Shown here one piece after another: positions 1-10,600 of a DNA stretch of 64,000 nucleotides. The DNA is from Hyaloperonospora brassicae (lineage: Eukaryota > Oomycota > Peronosporomycetes > Peronosporales > Peronosporaceae): assembly GCA_947650285.1 (NCBI GenBank), contig CANTFL010001401.1:1-64000 (forward strand), given 5' to 3'. The first letter of the stretch is position 1. Every line of letters begins with the position of its first letter. The translations under genes and the position numbers were made by a program. The notes beneath the pieces were generated by a model. It had not been told where the DNA came from and searched no databases. It was given only the letters and a program-made list of their open reading frames with translations.

Positions 1-115
1 GAAGCGCATAGAAATGCGGAGGTGTAGAGCCGGGGCAGGACAAGAAAGACCAAACAACAAACGAACAATGTATTGATCGATGTTAAGGGTAGAAAAGACC
101 AAGGTGCACGGTGTC
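1..115 (-). mobile_element. Leader and first codons of a further element copy, cut by the window edge
   Basis: Read on the minus strand, this begins directly after the GGCC that ends the U2 segment and runs about 106 nt to an ATG at 9-7, followed by codons for Arg and Phe. The sequence matches the leaders of copies A-C almost base for base, so a first-family copy continues outside the window. Confidence 0.85.
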
Positions 116-238
116 GGCCTCACGGGGGATGGGTGAACGCCCCCGGAGACCTGCGCAGTCGCCCGCGCGTGTCCAAAAATGAATGTGAAAAAGTCCGCCA
201 AAAGGCGAAAACCAGTCTTCACACTGATTAGAACAGAG
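116..238 (-). ncRNA. U2 snRNA, 3' portion (123 nt), unit A
   Basis: The minus strand starts CTCTGTTCTAATCAG, which aligns with U2 near nucleotide 40. It then shows stem IIa (AUCAGU/ACUGGU), stem IIb (CGCC-UUUU-GGCG), an Sm site AUUUUUGG, a short stem III (GCGC/GCGC), and a long stem-loop IV (GGUCU...CGGGGG/CCCCCG...AGGCC) ending at GGCC. The spacing from CUGUUC to the Sm site is about 56 nt, against 59 in human U2. The first ~40 nt, including the branch-point-pairing GUAGUA, are absent and replaced by element 3' UTR. Without the 5' part and promoter this fragment should not make a working U2. Inference: it is a target-site duplication left by element insertion. Confidence 0.85.
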
Positions 239-427
239 AAGTGTATGTATTACCATCCGGTTAGTCTATTTCTAAAGGGTATAGAAATACCCAATAGAAA
301 CTATGTGGTGTGTAAGTTGTGTACAGGTTGCACCACACAGAGCTAAACTATAACGTACCGGATGGGTTTGAAGGGCGGTTCCCTACGTGGGTATGGCCCT
401 GTCGGCCACGATGGGCCCGAAACCCGC
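239..427 (-). other. Element 3' UTR with two conserved hairpins, copy A
   Basis: Between the ORF stop and U2 lies a segment that is nearly the same in all five copies, including the diverged copy D. Hairpin 1 pairs TGTGGTG with CACCACA (304-310 with 331-337). Hairpin 2 is GGGTAT-TTCT-ATACCC on the minus strand (277-292). Restriction-like-endonuclease elements such as R2 use a structured 3' UTR as the RNA signal that primes reverse transcription at the target. The same role here is inference. Confidence 0.65.
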
Positions 428-539
428 TTAGCGGCGGCCTTGATGTGATGGAGTCCCCCCGGTCTCCATCGCTCGGCTGTCCCTTGCATCTTGCCTTGGT
501 CGGCGTTGTCTCTGTCTGCGTCCGTGATCGCGACCAGCA

Positions 540-595
540 ACTTGACCTTGATCTTGAACTTGATCCAAACGTGTACCTTGATCTTGACCTAGCTG
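540..595 (-). repeat. Degenerate hexamer repeat (TTGATC/TTGACC type) in the C-terminal tail, copy A
   Basis: The last ~50 codons before the stop are built from imperfect 6-bp units, read on the plus strand as CTTGAC/CTTGAT. They encode a low-complexity Gln/Gly/Asp/Arg tail. Unit number and order differ between copy A and copies B, C and E, so this stretch varies in length. Confidence 0.6.
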
Positions 596-3500
596 GCGCG
601 TACGATGTTGTCCGCAGTGTAGGTTCCAAATGCGGCGGCTGGACTTAATGCACTCGGCAGAAAGTTGCCTGTCCAGCCGCTTCGCATCACACTTCAGCAG
701 GCCAAGATGCTCGGTGTAAACCGCAAGGTTTCCACCGGCGACTGCACCAAGCGAACCATAGACGAGCGCGGAAAGGTGAACCGTCCAACCTTGACGCTCT
801 AGGTGTCGCTTGATGCAGTCGTACTTGGCCCGCTTGAGCGCCGCAATCCGCGCGAGCGAAGACGTCCTTGGGTCGCCAGTCGCTTGGTCTTCGAATGCCA
901 CGGCTAGGTCCACAACCGACACCGCGCGCGTGGTGTGGTTGTAGACCTGAAGGTCCGGTCGCAGAGCTGGACCCGGAAGAGAGGGTACCGTCTGGTTGAC
1001 CCGCATCTCAATCCGGTCCTTCTTGTCGCGCGCCGCCGACGCAATCGCCCGCTCGATGATCTTCAACGCATCGTCGTGGCGGGCGCGGACGCCGTCCATT
1101 GTTCCCGCGCAATGGTTAAGCACGTGTGCCAGCGTCTCCGAGCGAGAACAACCAGCAAACCGGCACTTGTCGTGCGCCCGGAGACGCCTGCGCTTCAAGA
1201 CACTGTGAGTGTCGAGCTGGTTGAGCCGACCACCAACCGCGAAGCGGTAGTCGCTCTCCCAGAGCCCGCGGGGCCGCGAGAGGAAGGCGCTTCCAGCACC
1301 ACCAAGGGTGCGAGCAGCCTTCCCTTGATCCTTCATCGCGGCCCACCGCTCCCAGTGCCTGTTCTTCAGGTGCAGCTTCACGTGCCGCAGGACATCCCGA
1401 CGGTCCAGCCACTTGGCGTGGTGTGGCACGCGAAGCTGCAACCTCTTCGCCGGGGTACCCGTCTCCTCCACCGCTGGAGCCATCTCAAACTTGAGGCCAA
1501 AGCGGTGAAGGTGTCCCCGGACGTCGAACCATAGCGACCCAATGTCAGCATTCCTTCGCTTGGGTGGCGCATGGTTCGACGTCCCCAGCTGGCTGTTGAG
1601 AAGGAGCTCGCCCAGCTCCTCCTCACGGTCCTTCCAGACGAGAACATCCAGCTTGTAACGGGCCTCCGCAATCTGACGGAGCTGCTGGCGGGCAATGCGC
1701 TGGATGGCAGGGTCAGGAGAGTGCAACATCTGCCACCCATGCGCCACTTGGAGCGCCCCGTGCAGCTCCGTCAATGGCAGAAGCCCCAAACCTCCACGAG
1801 AAACAGGCGCGTAGAAGAACGCCGTCGTGGCGCTGGTCGGCAGCCGTAGCAGGTGGCGCAGACCACGAACAAGGTGCCGGTCGAAGCCCTCCAGCTGTTG
1901 AGCAAACGGTCTCAGGTGCCGGAGGGCGTACTCGACCCGCGGGTAAAGGTAAACCTTCACCGCCTTGAGCACCTGCCACGGCGCCAGCCCGGACTGCATC
2001 AGCGCCGTCGCGTCGTGTTTGAGCTGCGCAAGGGAAGGCGCGAGCTCGACGCGACGGCGAACGTGGTCGAAGCCATCCCCGATCCCCAAGTACTTGTACG
2101 AGTCCGCTGCACTGAGAGCGGGGATCGGGGTGCCAGCCAGCCGCAGCCCAATGTCTTGGGTCTGGTGCAGTCCACGCACATCACGCTGGACCGACATGGT
2201 GCTACACTTCGCAGGGTTGGCCACCATGCCGGTCCACTGAAGAAAGTCCCCCACAAGAGAGTGCTGACGCTTGACCCCGTCCACGGTGCTGCTGAAAACC
2301 TTTAAGTCGTCGGCATAGGCAGCAGCACCGGGACAATCGACACGGGAAAGCTTCACTCCCGTGTCCGGAAGTCGCGTGAGCGCATGGAGCAGCGGGGCGA
2401 TCGCGGCGGTGAAGAGGTGGGGGCTGAGTGGACAGCCTTGGAACACCCCCACCTGCAGCGCGATCGGCGCCGTGGTCCCATCGGCTGCGTTACCAATGGT
2501 AAACGCAGCGTTGTCGTATAGGCCACGGCAACAAGCGATGAACGCAGGAGGAACGCCCTGACGCTCAAGCGCTTCCCAGAGCAAGCCGTGTGGTACGCTG
2601 CCGAAGGCGTTGGCGAAGTCATACCACACGACATGCAGCTCTTGATGCTTGCGTCGGGCTTGGTCGACGAGCATGGCTGCGAGGAAATTGTGCTCCCCGC
2701 AGCCGTTCATTGCCCGGAAGCCCTTCTGCGCGTCCGCATGGCGCCCGTTGGCGTCCATCCAAAGCATGAATCGCCGCGACAAGACCCCAGCATAGAGCTT
2801 GTAGATGGCCTGCTGTAGGCAGATCGGCCGCCAGTTGGAGGGGTCGAGCCGATCGCCCTTCTTGTGCAGCAGGCGCACCACGCCAACCTTCCAGCTCTGC
2901 GGCACACGCTTGAACTTCCAGCAGCACGCGAATGCTGCATGCAGGGCAGGCAGAAGCTGGGCTACGAACATCTTGAAAATGTCGTACCCGATGCCGTCGA
3001 GCCCTGGGCTGGAAGAACCGCGTGCGCGCTGTACCTGGCACTCGATCTCCTCGGCGCTGGGGGCGTCTTGCAGCAGACCCATGTCGCGAGTAGCAGCCGG
3101 GAGGAGAGCGAGCGCCGAGCGGAACGGGGCACCGACCATCGCCATCGCGTCGAACGGTCGGGCTGGGGTGTTGACCTTCGTGAAGAAGTCGTGAAGCTTC
3201 TCGCCCGGTATGGGGCAAGTACCTTCATCGACTTCCTCGGTCACTGTCGTCGGGGCACCATCCTGTGTATCCAGTACGGCCGGCGTCTCATTCGGAGCAC
3301 GCTCGGTCCGTGCCGCCGCCAAGATGCCGTCAACGCACACCTTCTCATCGGTGTCGAAGAGGTGGCGGAGGCGCTGCTGAGAGATCGACGAGTTGATCCT
3401 GCCAACCCGCCGTCTCGCCTTGGCCACAGCCTTCCGGTTGGCAGGCTCGCTGCGCTGCACAGCCCTCATTTCATCCAGCGCCTCGTCAAGCCGGTGCTCA

Positions 3501-5363
3501 CGTTGGTGGCGGGTCACGCGGGGCGGTCGAGTGCGCCGTTGCGGCTTCCCACCACCGGAGCGAGCACGGCGACCTCTGCGGTGATGGCGAGTGGCTGGCG
3601 GGGTCTGCGATCGACCCGGCGGCTGGTTCGGGGCAGCGGCGGCCGGCAGGTGAGCTGCCGGCTGTCGAGGCGGGCGCGTAGAAGGAGCCGTGAACGAGCG
3701 CGAAGTCTGGGAGTAAGGCTGCAGCTGATCATACAGCGCATACGGGAGGGCTGTGATGTAGCCCTCCGCCTCCTCCCAGTCACCGGCATCCGTTATCTTG
3801 GCAGCTAGCTTCGCAGCTAGCCGCTCCACCACCCTGCCCGCAGCCTCTTGTTCGTCGTCGTCCATCTTGCGCAGCCGCAGGCGCGAGCGGCGTTGAGGAA
3901 CCGCGTCCGGCCCCACACTCATTGCTGCATACACCTCGCCATCATCGATGTCCCCCATGTCATCATCATCGGCGGGGCTCGGGGGAACATCGGCGCCCAC
4001 CGCGACATGCGGTGTGGCAGGCGGAGGTGCAGCCGCGGGTGCAGGGGCCGTCGTGGAGGTGGAGGTGCAACCATGTCCATCGGTATGCACCCCGCACTCC
4101 AACTTGGTCGCGCGGCGGTCAAGAGCGGCGTTGGCGAGGCGGTCGGCATGACCGTTTGCCTGCCTGTCGATGGGGTGGAGCGTGGCCCGCGCCACCCGCG
4201 CCAGCTCTGCCTTGACCGCGATCCTCAACTGCCGGAGCCGCTTGTTGCGCGTGGCGAAGATGCCACGCACCTGCTGGATGACCAGCATGCTGTCACCCTC
4301 GATCCGCAGGCGCGTGACACCGTGGTCGGCGGCAGCCCGTGCGCCGAGCAGCAGCGCGGTGTACTCGGCCGTGTTGTTTGTTTCGCTGCTGCTCGGCATG
4401 TAGTGGGAGCAAGTCCACACTACGGGGCCGCTGGGCTTGAACAGCGCAGCGCCGGCGCCTCCTGTGCCAGGGTTCGTGCGGCAGGCACCGTCGAAGCGCA
4501 GCAGCCACTCGCCCGTCTTGTCTGCATCGTCTTCCTCGCCATCGCTGTCACCGGCCTTGGTCTCCTCTACCTCCGTCAGCTCTGGAGGGAGGAGACGGTC
4601 GGCGATACGTGACGCCACCACGCGGCGAGGCAGTGGTGGCCCCCAACGTGGGGCAGTGGCCTCGGCGAGACGCGACGCAACGCGAGAAGCAACCAGCTCA
4701 CGTGGGAGCGGGGCGCTCCATCTTGACACCGACGACCTGTCTGCAGTGGTGCTCGCTTGTGGGGGGGACACAGCGAGCACCGTCGGGTCTTGACGGGGCA
4801 GCACGAGCTCGGGCTTGGCCGCCGTAGCGGGTCACGTTGACTGCACCAGCAGTGGGGCTGGGGTCCCCTGCTGCTGGCGCAGTCGCCGCTGGGGTGTCTT
4901 GGAGGCTGGCACACGCTTGCGCGTGGTTTGCTGCTGCCAGCCTCGACACGAACGGGATACCGCACGCACAGCCCGCCGAGAACCGGTCGAGGAAGGCGAT
5001 GCGGCGATGTCTTGAGTCCCGGTGGCGCCGGAGCGACGCGAAGCTTGAAGCCGTGTATGCGCACAGCGTGCACGTGAAGTGCTGCGCGTTGTGCGCATAC
5101 ACGGACAGGACGGAGGCCGGAAGTGCGCTGGCCGCGGATGGCCTGAGCGCAGAGTTCTTGGTGCCGGCCTCGACGTCCTCGAGCAGCAGTTGCTCGGCTT
5201 GCTCGCGCCCATCGCTGTCGTCCTCGTCGTTCAAGCGGCGACGCTTGCCGTTGAGGCGGAGCACGAGAGGAGGAGACGGCGGAAGGAGGCTTGCTGCCTG
5301 CCACGTCGCGCCCTGGTCCACCTCCATGGGGACGGCTGCGGTCGTGGCAGGAGCCTCGGCAAC

Positions 5364-6235
5364 ACCCGCGGGCAGCATGCTACCCGCCCTGCCGGGTGTG
5401 CGGTCATCATGCCTGGGGGCAGGGCCCGGCAACAACAAGCGGCTCGCCACCGCGAGGCGGCGGAGCGGCAATCCCAGCTCGGTCGGGCTGCATGGGTGCC
5501 TGCCCGCCGAGCTGGCCGTCACAAACCTGTAAAAGTGGGCCATACACAGTTGCTGCAGTGGACACGGCCTCGTGAGGGGCGTCATGCATGCCCATGGGAA
5601 GGGCCGTGGCCACTGCAGTGTATCCAGCTCGGGCAGGCAGCTCCGTAGCTACGTGCCCGAGCCAGTCGTCATCACTTGGTCTGGCAGCGTCGTCGTCCAT
5701 CGAGGAGGCAGTGTCGTCGTCCGAAGCCCCGCCGTCGCTGCTGTCGCTATCCTCTGGGTCGCTGGGGCCTTGGAAGGCACCCAGTGCGCGAGCCGTAGCG
5801 GCTGCAAGCGCGGACCCGAGCTGCACCCGGTCGGGCAGCATGCGTGCCGCCCTGCCGGGTGGAGGAGCAACAATCGCGGGGTCTTGGGCAGCGGCGGGGG
5901 CTTCCGGAGCAAGCGGGAGGGCGGGGGGAGCCGTCGCGCACGCGTCTGGACCCGGGAGCTGCCTGTGGGCACCCGGGGAGCCGTCGCTCTGTAGAAGTCC
6001 ATGCTGGACCCGGTCGGGCAGCATGCGTGCCGCCCTGCCGGGTCCAACAGCATCAATCGCAGTGTCTTGGGCCGCTCCCACGTCTGGGAGGGCGCTCCGC
6101 AACGTGTCGTCGTCCTTGGTGCACGTCTTGGTACCCGGGCGCCGCATGCTTGCGCCCGGGGAGCCGTCGCTCTGTAGTCCTTGTCCTTGTAGTGGCGATA
6201 CCCGGTCGGGCAGCGTAACGCCCGCCCTGCCGGGT
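5364..6235 (-). repeat. Four class I palindromes (PGRA..MLPDRV modules), copy A
   Basis: Near-perfect palindromes of 34-36 bp lie at 5364-5397, 5825-5860, 6008-6043 and 6200-6235. Each has arms of the form ACCCGG.CGGGC / GCCCTGCCGGGT and encodes Pro-Gly-Arg-Ala-x-x-(Met/Thr)-Leu-Pro-(Asp/Ala)-(Arg/Gly)-Val. The bases just outside the arms pair too, and differ from one palindrome to the next: ACA/TGT, C/G, TGG/CCA and AT/AT. Confidence 0.75.
5951..6160 (-). repeat. Two class II palindromes (SPG.....PG modules), copy A
   Basis: These are 27-bp hairpins at 5951-5977 (CCCGGG arms) and 6134-6160 (CCCGGGCGC with GCGCCCGGG, perfect 9-bp arms). They alternate with class I palindromes and encode Gly-Ser-Pro-Gly-x5-Pro-Gly followed by a cysteine. 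Confidence 0.7.
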
Positions 6236-6441
6236 ATGCCAACAATCGCATCGCGAGTCCTGCGGCGGCCACGGCAGCGGCGGGAGCGTCGCAGGCAGGC
6301 GTGTCGGAAGCCGAACCGGCGCGCGGAGGAGGCGGCGGGCGGTGTGCTTGAGGCCCCGAACGGGCCGACGCACGCTGCGCCATCTTGATCCGAGGCCGTC
6401 GTCGCGTGTTGTTGCTCTGTTGTGAGAAGCCACGGCGACCC

Positions 6442-6462
6442 CTATACTTAAGCCAAGTATAG
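6442..6462 (-). repeat. Class III palindrome (LGLSIG motif), copy A
   Basis: A perfect inverted repeat, CTATACTT-aagcc-AAGTATAG, lies inside the coding frame and encodes Pro-Ile-Leu-Gly-Leu-Ser-Ile-Gly. Copies B (13471-13491) and C carry the same 21 bp. Confidence 0.7.
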
Positions 6463-6787
6463 GCCCGAAGGTACCTTCACCGGTACCAACGGGGTGTCGC
6501 CGGGCCTCTCCCCGGTCTTCAACGGTACCCAATGTCGGGACCGGAGACCGGGCTGCCGCGCGCGCGCCAGAGACGTCGCTGCGCGCAGGCAGTTGCAGGG
6601 CCAGGGGCGAGGCGTGTTCCGAACACGTGCCCGAAGTGGCGGCGTCCAAGTCCGCGTCACCGCCGCGGGGCGGTGTCGCGCGTGGCGGCGTTCGCGGCCC
6701 ATTTTCGCCGTCATTTCGGTCGAAAACGGGGGCGCCAAAAATCCCTTGATGCGCCTGTCCCATGTCGGCTCGTCCCATCCCGTATGG

Positions 6788-6804
6788 TCCCACTTCAAGT
6801 GGGA
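6788..6804 (-). repeat. 17-bp palindrome in the N-terminal coding region, copy A
   Basis: TCCCACTT-c-AAGTGGGA forms perfect 8-bp arms around a single base. Copy B has the same sequence, and copy C has one changed arm base. It may be a further structural element, but it was not located in family 2. Confidence 0.45.
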
Positions 6805-7048
6805 TAGGGACGGCGGAACGTTCCGGGAACAGGCGCATCTGATTTGCAGCCGTCCTATCCCCGATGACGAGTTGCGTGTCATCGAGGATGGAGGACGGCG
6901 ATTGGTCGAAATCCACCCCAGTCTCCGCGTCAGACGACGCGTCGTAGAACGACCCGTCGCTGGCGAGACTGGAGTGGTCGTCCGTCGAGCACTCGCTGTC
7001 GCTGGACGGCGAGCGCTCGGAGTGCCAGTCCGGCCACCAGAAGCGCAT

Positions 7049-7154
7049 AGAAATGCGGAGGTGTAGAGCCGGGGCAGGACAAGAAAGACCAAACAACAAA
7101 CGAACAATGTATTGATCGATGTTAAGGGTAGAAAAGACCAAGGTGCACGGTGTC
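7049..7154 (-). other. 5' leader of copy A
   Basis: These 106 nt run from the end of the upstream U2 fragment to the copy A start codon. The sequence is pyrimidine-rich on the minus strand. It is nearly identical to the leaders of B and C, but differs from that of D except close to the start codon. Confidence 0.6.
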
Positions 7155-7277
7155 GGCCTCACGGGGGAAAGGTGAACGCCCCCGGAGACCTGCGCAGTCG
7201 CCCGCGCGTGTCCAAAAATGAATGTGAAAAAGTCCGCCAAAAGGCGAAAACCAGTCTTCACACTGATTAGAACAGAG
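7155..7277 (-). ncRNA. U2 snRNA, 3' portion (123 nt), unit B
   Basis: Same extent and folds as the fragment at 116-238, including the Sm site and stem-loop IV. It differs only in the loop of stem-loop IV (GGGGGAAAGG on the plus strand, where unit A has GGGGGATGGG), so the stem is preserved. Confidence 0.85.
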
Positions 7278-7467
7278 AAGTGTATGTATTACCACCCGGT
7301 TAGTCTATTTCTAAAGGGTATAGAAATACCCAATAGAAACTATGTGGTGTGTAGGTTGTGTACAGGTTGCACCACACAGAGCTAAACTATAACGTACCGG
7401 TTGGGTTTGGAGGGCGGTTCCCTACGTGGGTATGGCCCTTTCGGCCACGATGGGCCCGAACAACCGC
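7278..7467 (-). other. Element 3' UTR with conserved hairpins, copy B
   Basis: It carries the same two hairpins as copy A (TGTGGTG/CACCACA and GGGTAT/ATACCC) and directly abuts the U2 fragment. Confidence 0.65.
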
Positions 7468-7565
7468 TTAGCGGCGGCCTTGATGTGATGGAGTCCCCCC
7501 GGTCTCCATCACTCGGCTGCCCCTTGCATCTTGTCTGCGTCGGCCTTGACCTGTCCGGCGAGCAC

Positions 7566-7627
7566 GACCTTGACCTTGACCGTCACGGGAACTATGACCA
7601 TGATCTTGACCTTGAGCTTGACCTTGT
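7566..7627 (-). repeat. CTTGAC-type hexamer repeat in the C-terminal tail, copy B
   Basis: About ten imperfect hexamers, read on the plus strand as CTTGAC, CTTGAG and variants, encode the Gln-Gly-Arg-Asp-rich tail. Copies C and E carry similar tracts with small differences. Confidence 0.6.
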
Positions 7628-10600
7628 TGCCTCGCGCGGTGCTGGCTGCAGTGCAAATTCCATATGCGGCGGCTGGACTTGATGCACTCAGCAGAAAGTT
7701 GCTTGTCCAGCCGCTTCGCATCGCCCTTGAGCACACCAAGTTGCTCGGTGTAAACCGCAAGGTTACCACCGGCGACTGCACCAAGCGAACCATAGACGAG
7801 CGCGGAAAGGTGAACCGTCCAACCTTGACGCTCTAGGTGTCGCTTGACGCAGTCATACTTGGTGCGCTTGAGCGCCGCAATCCGCGCGAGCGAGGACGTC
7901 CTTGGGTCGTCGTCACCTTGGTCTTCAAAGGCCACTGCAAGGTCTACCACCGACACCGTTCGGGTGGTGTGGTTATAGACCTGCAAGTCTGGCCGAAGTG
8001 CAGGCCCGGGGAGCGAGGGTACGGTTTGGTTAACCCTCAGCTCGACCCTGTCCGTCCCCGCACCCGCCGACGACGCAATCGCTCTCTCAATCAACTTCAA
8101 GGCGTCATCGTGGCGAGTGCGGATGGCATCCATGGTACCAGCACAGTGATTGAGCACATGTGCGAGAGTCTCCGATCGGGAGCATCCGGGGAAACGACAC
8201 TTGTCGTGCGCCCGAAGACGCCGGCGCTTCAAGACACTGTGAGTGTCGAGCTGGTTGAGCCGACCACCAACCGCGAAGCGGTAGTCGCTCTCCCAGAGCC
8301 CTCGGGGCCGCGAGAGGAAGGCGCTTCCAGCACCACCAAGGGTGCGAGCAGCCTTCCCTTGATCCTTCATCGCGGCCCATCGCTCCCAGTGCTTGTTCTT
8401 GAGGTGCAGCTTCACGTGCCGAAGGACATCTCGATGGTCCAACCACTTGGCGTGGTGCGGCACGCGAAGCTGCAACCTCTTGGCCGGCGTCCTCGTCTCC
8501 TCCACCGCAGGCGACGCCTCGAGCTTCAATCCAAAGCGGTGGAGATGGCCTCGGACGTCGAACCACAGCGACCCAATGTCACCGTTGCGTCGCTTGGGCG
8601 TCGCTGTGGCCGACGTCCCCAACTTGCTGTTGAGGAGGAGCTCGCATAGCTCCTCCTCCTGGTCCTTCCATGCGTCTGCATCGATCTTGAATCTTGCATC
8701 AGCAATCTGACGAAGCTGCTGGCGTGCAATGCGCTGGATGGCAGGGTCAGGAGAGTGCAGCATCTGCCACCCATGCGCGACTTGCAGCGCGCCATGCAGC
8801 TCCGTCAGAGGCAGGAACCCAAGCCCTCCTCGAGACACAGGCGCGTAGAAGAACGCAGTGGTCGACGAGGTTGGAAGTCGCAGCAAGTGGCGAAGGCCGC
8901 GAACAAGGTGGCGGTCGAAGCCCTCCAGCTGCTGAGCGAACGGTCGCAAGTGCCGGAGGGCGTACTCGACCCGCGGGTAAAGGTAGACCTTTACCGCCTT
9001 CACCACTTGCCACGGGGCCAGCCCGGACTGCAGCAACGCAGTGGCGTCAAGCTTCAGCTGTGCCAGAGCAGGCGCCAGCTCCACCCGCCGACGCACATGG
9101 TCAAAGCCATCCCCGATCCCCAAGTACTTGTACGAGTCCGAAGTACTGAGCGCGGGGATCGGGGTGCCATCGAGCTGCAGTCCAAGGCCCTGTGTAGTGA
9201 GCACGCCACGGGTGTCCCGCTGGACTGACATGGTGCTACACTTCAGCGGGTTAGCCTTCATGCCAGTCCAGCGGAGGAAGTCTTGCACCATCGTGTGTTG
9301 ACGCGTAACTCCGTCCACGGTGCTGCTAAAAATCTTCAAATCGTCCGCGTAGGCAGCAGCACCGGGACGGTCAACACACGAGAGCTTGACCCCCGTATCC
9401 GGCAGCAGCTTGAGCGCGTGGAGCAATGGCGCAATCGCGGCGGTGAAGAGGTGTGGGCTGAGCGGGCAGCCCTGAAACACCCCCACCTGCAACGCGATCG
9501 GCGCCGTGGTCCCGTCCGCCGCATTCCCAATCGTGAACGCGGCGTCGGCGTAGAGGCCACGGCAGCAAGCGATGAACGCGGGCGGCACACCCTGACGCTC
9601 AAGCGCTTCCCAAAGCAAGTCGTGTGGCACGCTACCAAAGGCGTTGGCGAAGTCGTACCACACGACATGCAGCTCCTGACGCTTGCGTCTTGCTTGGTCA
9701 ACGAGCGTGGCTGCAAGGAAGTTGTGCTCCCCGCAGCCATTCATCGCTCGGAAGCCCTTCTGCGCCTCAGCATGGCGGCCGTTCGCATCCAGCCAGCGCG
9801 TGAAGCGCCGCGACAAGACCCCAGCGTACAGCTTGTAGATGGCCTGCTGCAGGCAGATCGGTCGCCAGTTGGAAGGGTCAAACCGATCGCCCTTCTTGTG
9901 CAGCAGGCGCACCACGCCAACCTTCCAGCTCTGCGGCACACGCTTGTACCGCCAGCAGCACGCGAATGCTGCGTGCAGAGCTGGCAGAAGCTGAGCCGTG
10001 AACAGCTTGAACACGTCATAGCCGACGCCGTCCAAACCGGGGCTGGAGCTGCCACGGACGCGCTGCACTTGGGCTTCAATCTCGTCAGCGGAGGGCGCAT
10101 CAGTTAGCAGCTCCATCACGCTGGTAGCCACTGGCAAGCGTTGTAGCGCGGCGCGGAACGGTGCGCCAACGGGTGCCATCGCGTCGAAGGCACGCATGGG
10201 GGTGTTGACCCGCGTGAAGTAGTCGTGAAGCTTCTCGCCCAGGATGGGGCAAGTACCTTCATCGACATCATCACGGGGTCCCCCACACGGCGCATCGCGC
10301 AAGGCTTCAGCGACAGGCGAGGCAGCAGTAGCTGTAGCAGCCGCAAGAATGCCAGCGACACAAGCCTTCTCATCAACGTCGAACTGATGACGCAGGCGCT
10401 GCTGGTTGAGGGAGGAATTGATCCGCCCAACCCGTCGACGCGCCTTGGCTACAGCCGAACGGTTACCCGGCTCGCTGCGCTGCACAGCATGCATGTCGTC
10501 AAGCGCTTCGTCAAGGCGGTGCTCCCGGTGGTGTCGAGTCACCCGAGGTGGGCGACGTCGACCCTTGGTACCACCCTTCGAACCGCCTTGACCGCGACGG

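Larger units (their letters stand above)
428..7048 (-). pseudogene. Utopia-like polyprotein, copy A (family 1, frameshifted in its N-terminal half)
   Basis: The ORF starts at ATG 7048 (MRFWWPDW, shared with copy D) and should run about 2,200 codons to 428. By comparison with copies B and C, one-base changes break the frame near 6251, 5408 and 4835. Downstream of these the frame is open for about 1,450 codons. In order it holds RNase H (DGACRTNPG near 4490, NNTAEY, EGDS, ANGHADRLAN), reverse transcriptase (YDFANAF, FQGCPLSP, AYADD near 2315), a CCHC finger (C-x4-C-x7-H-x4-C) near 1150, and the endonuclease core LRPD...VVDLAVAFED near 950. The N-terminal part carries a C2H2 finger near 5080 and the palindrome modules. 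The enzymatic half looks intact, but the full polyprotein does not. The longer frame beginning at a GTG upstream runs through the U2 fragment and is not favoured. Confidence 0.85.

Noticed and set aside
5588..6388. Long plus-strand ORFs across the array (for example 5588-6388, 12617-13381, 19662-20534)
   Set aside because: They lie opposite the element ORF, are Arg/Ala/Pro-rich as expected for antisense frames of GC-rich DNA, and carry no motifs.
7049..7261. In-frame 71-codon N-terminal extension from a GTG start
   Set aside because: It would translate through the U2 fragment. The ATG at 7048 matches the start of intact copy D (MRFWWPDW).
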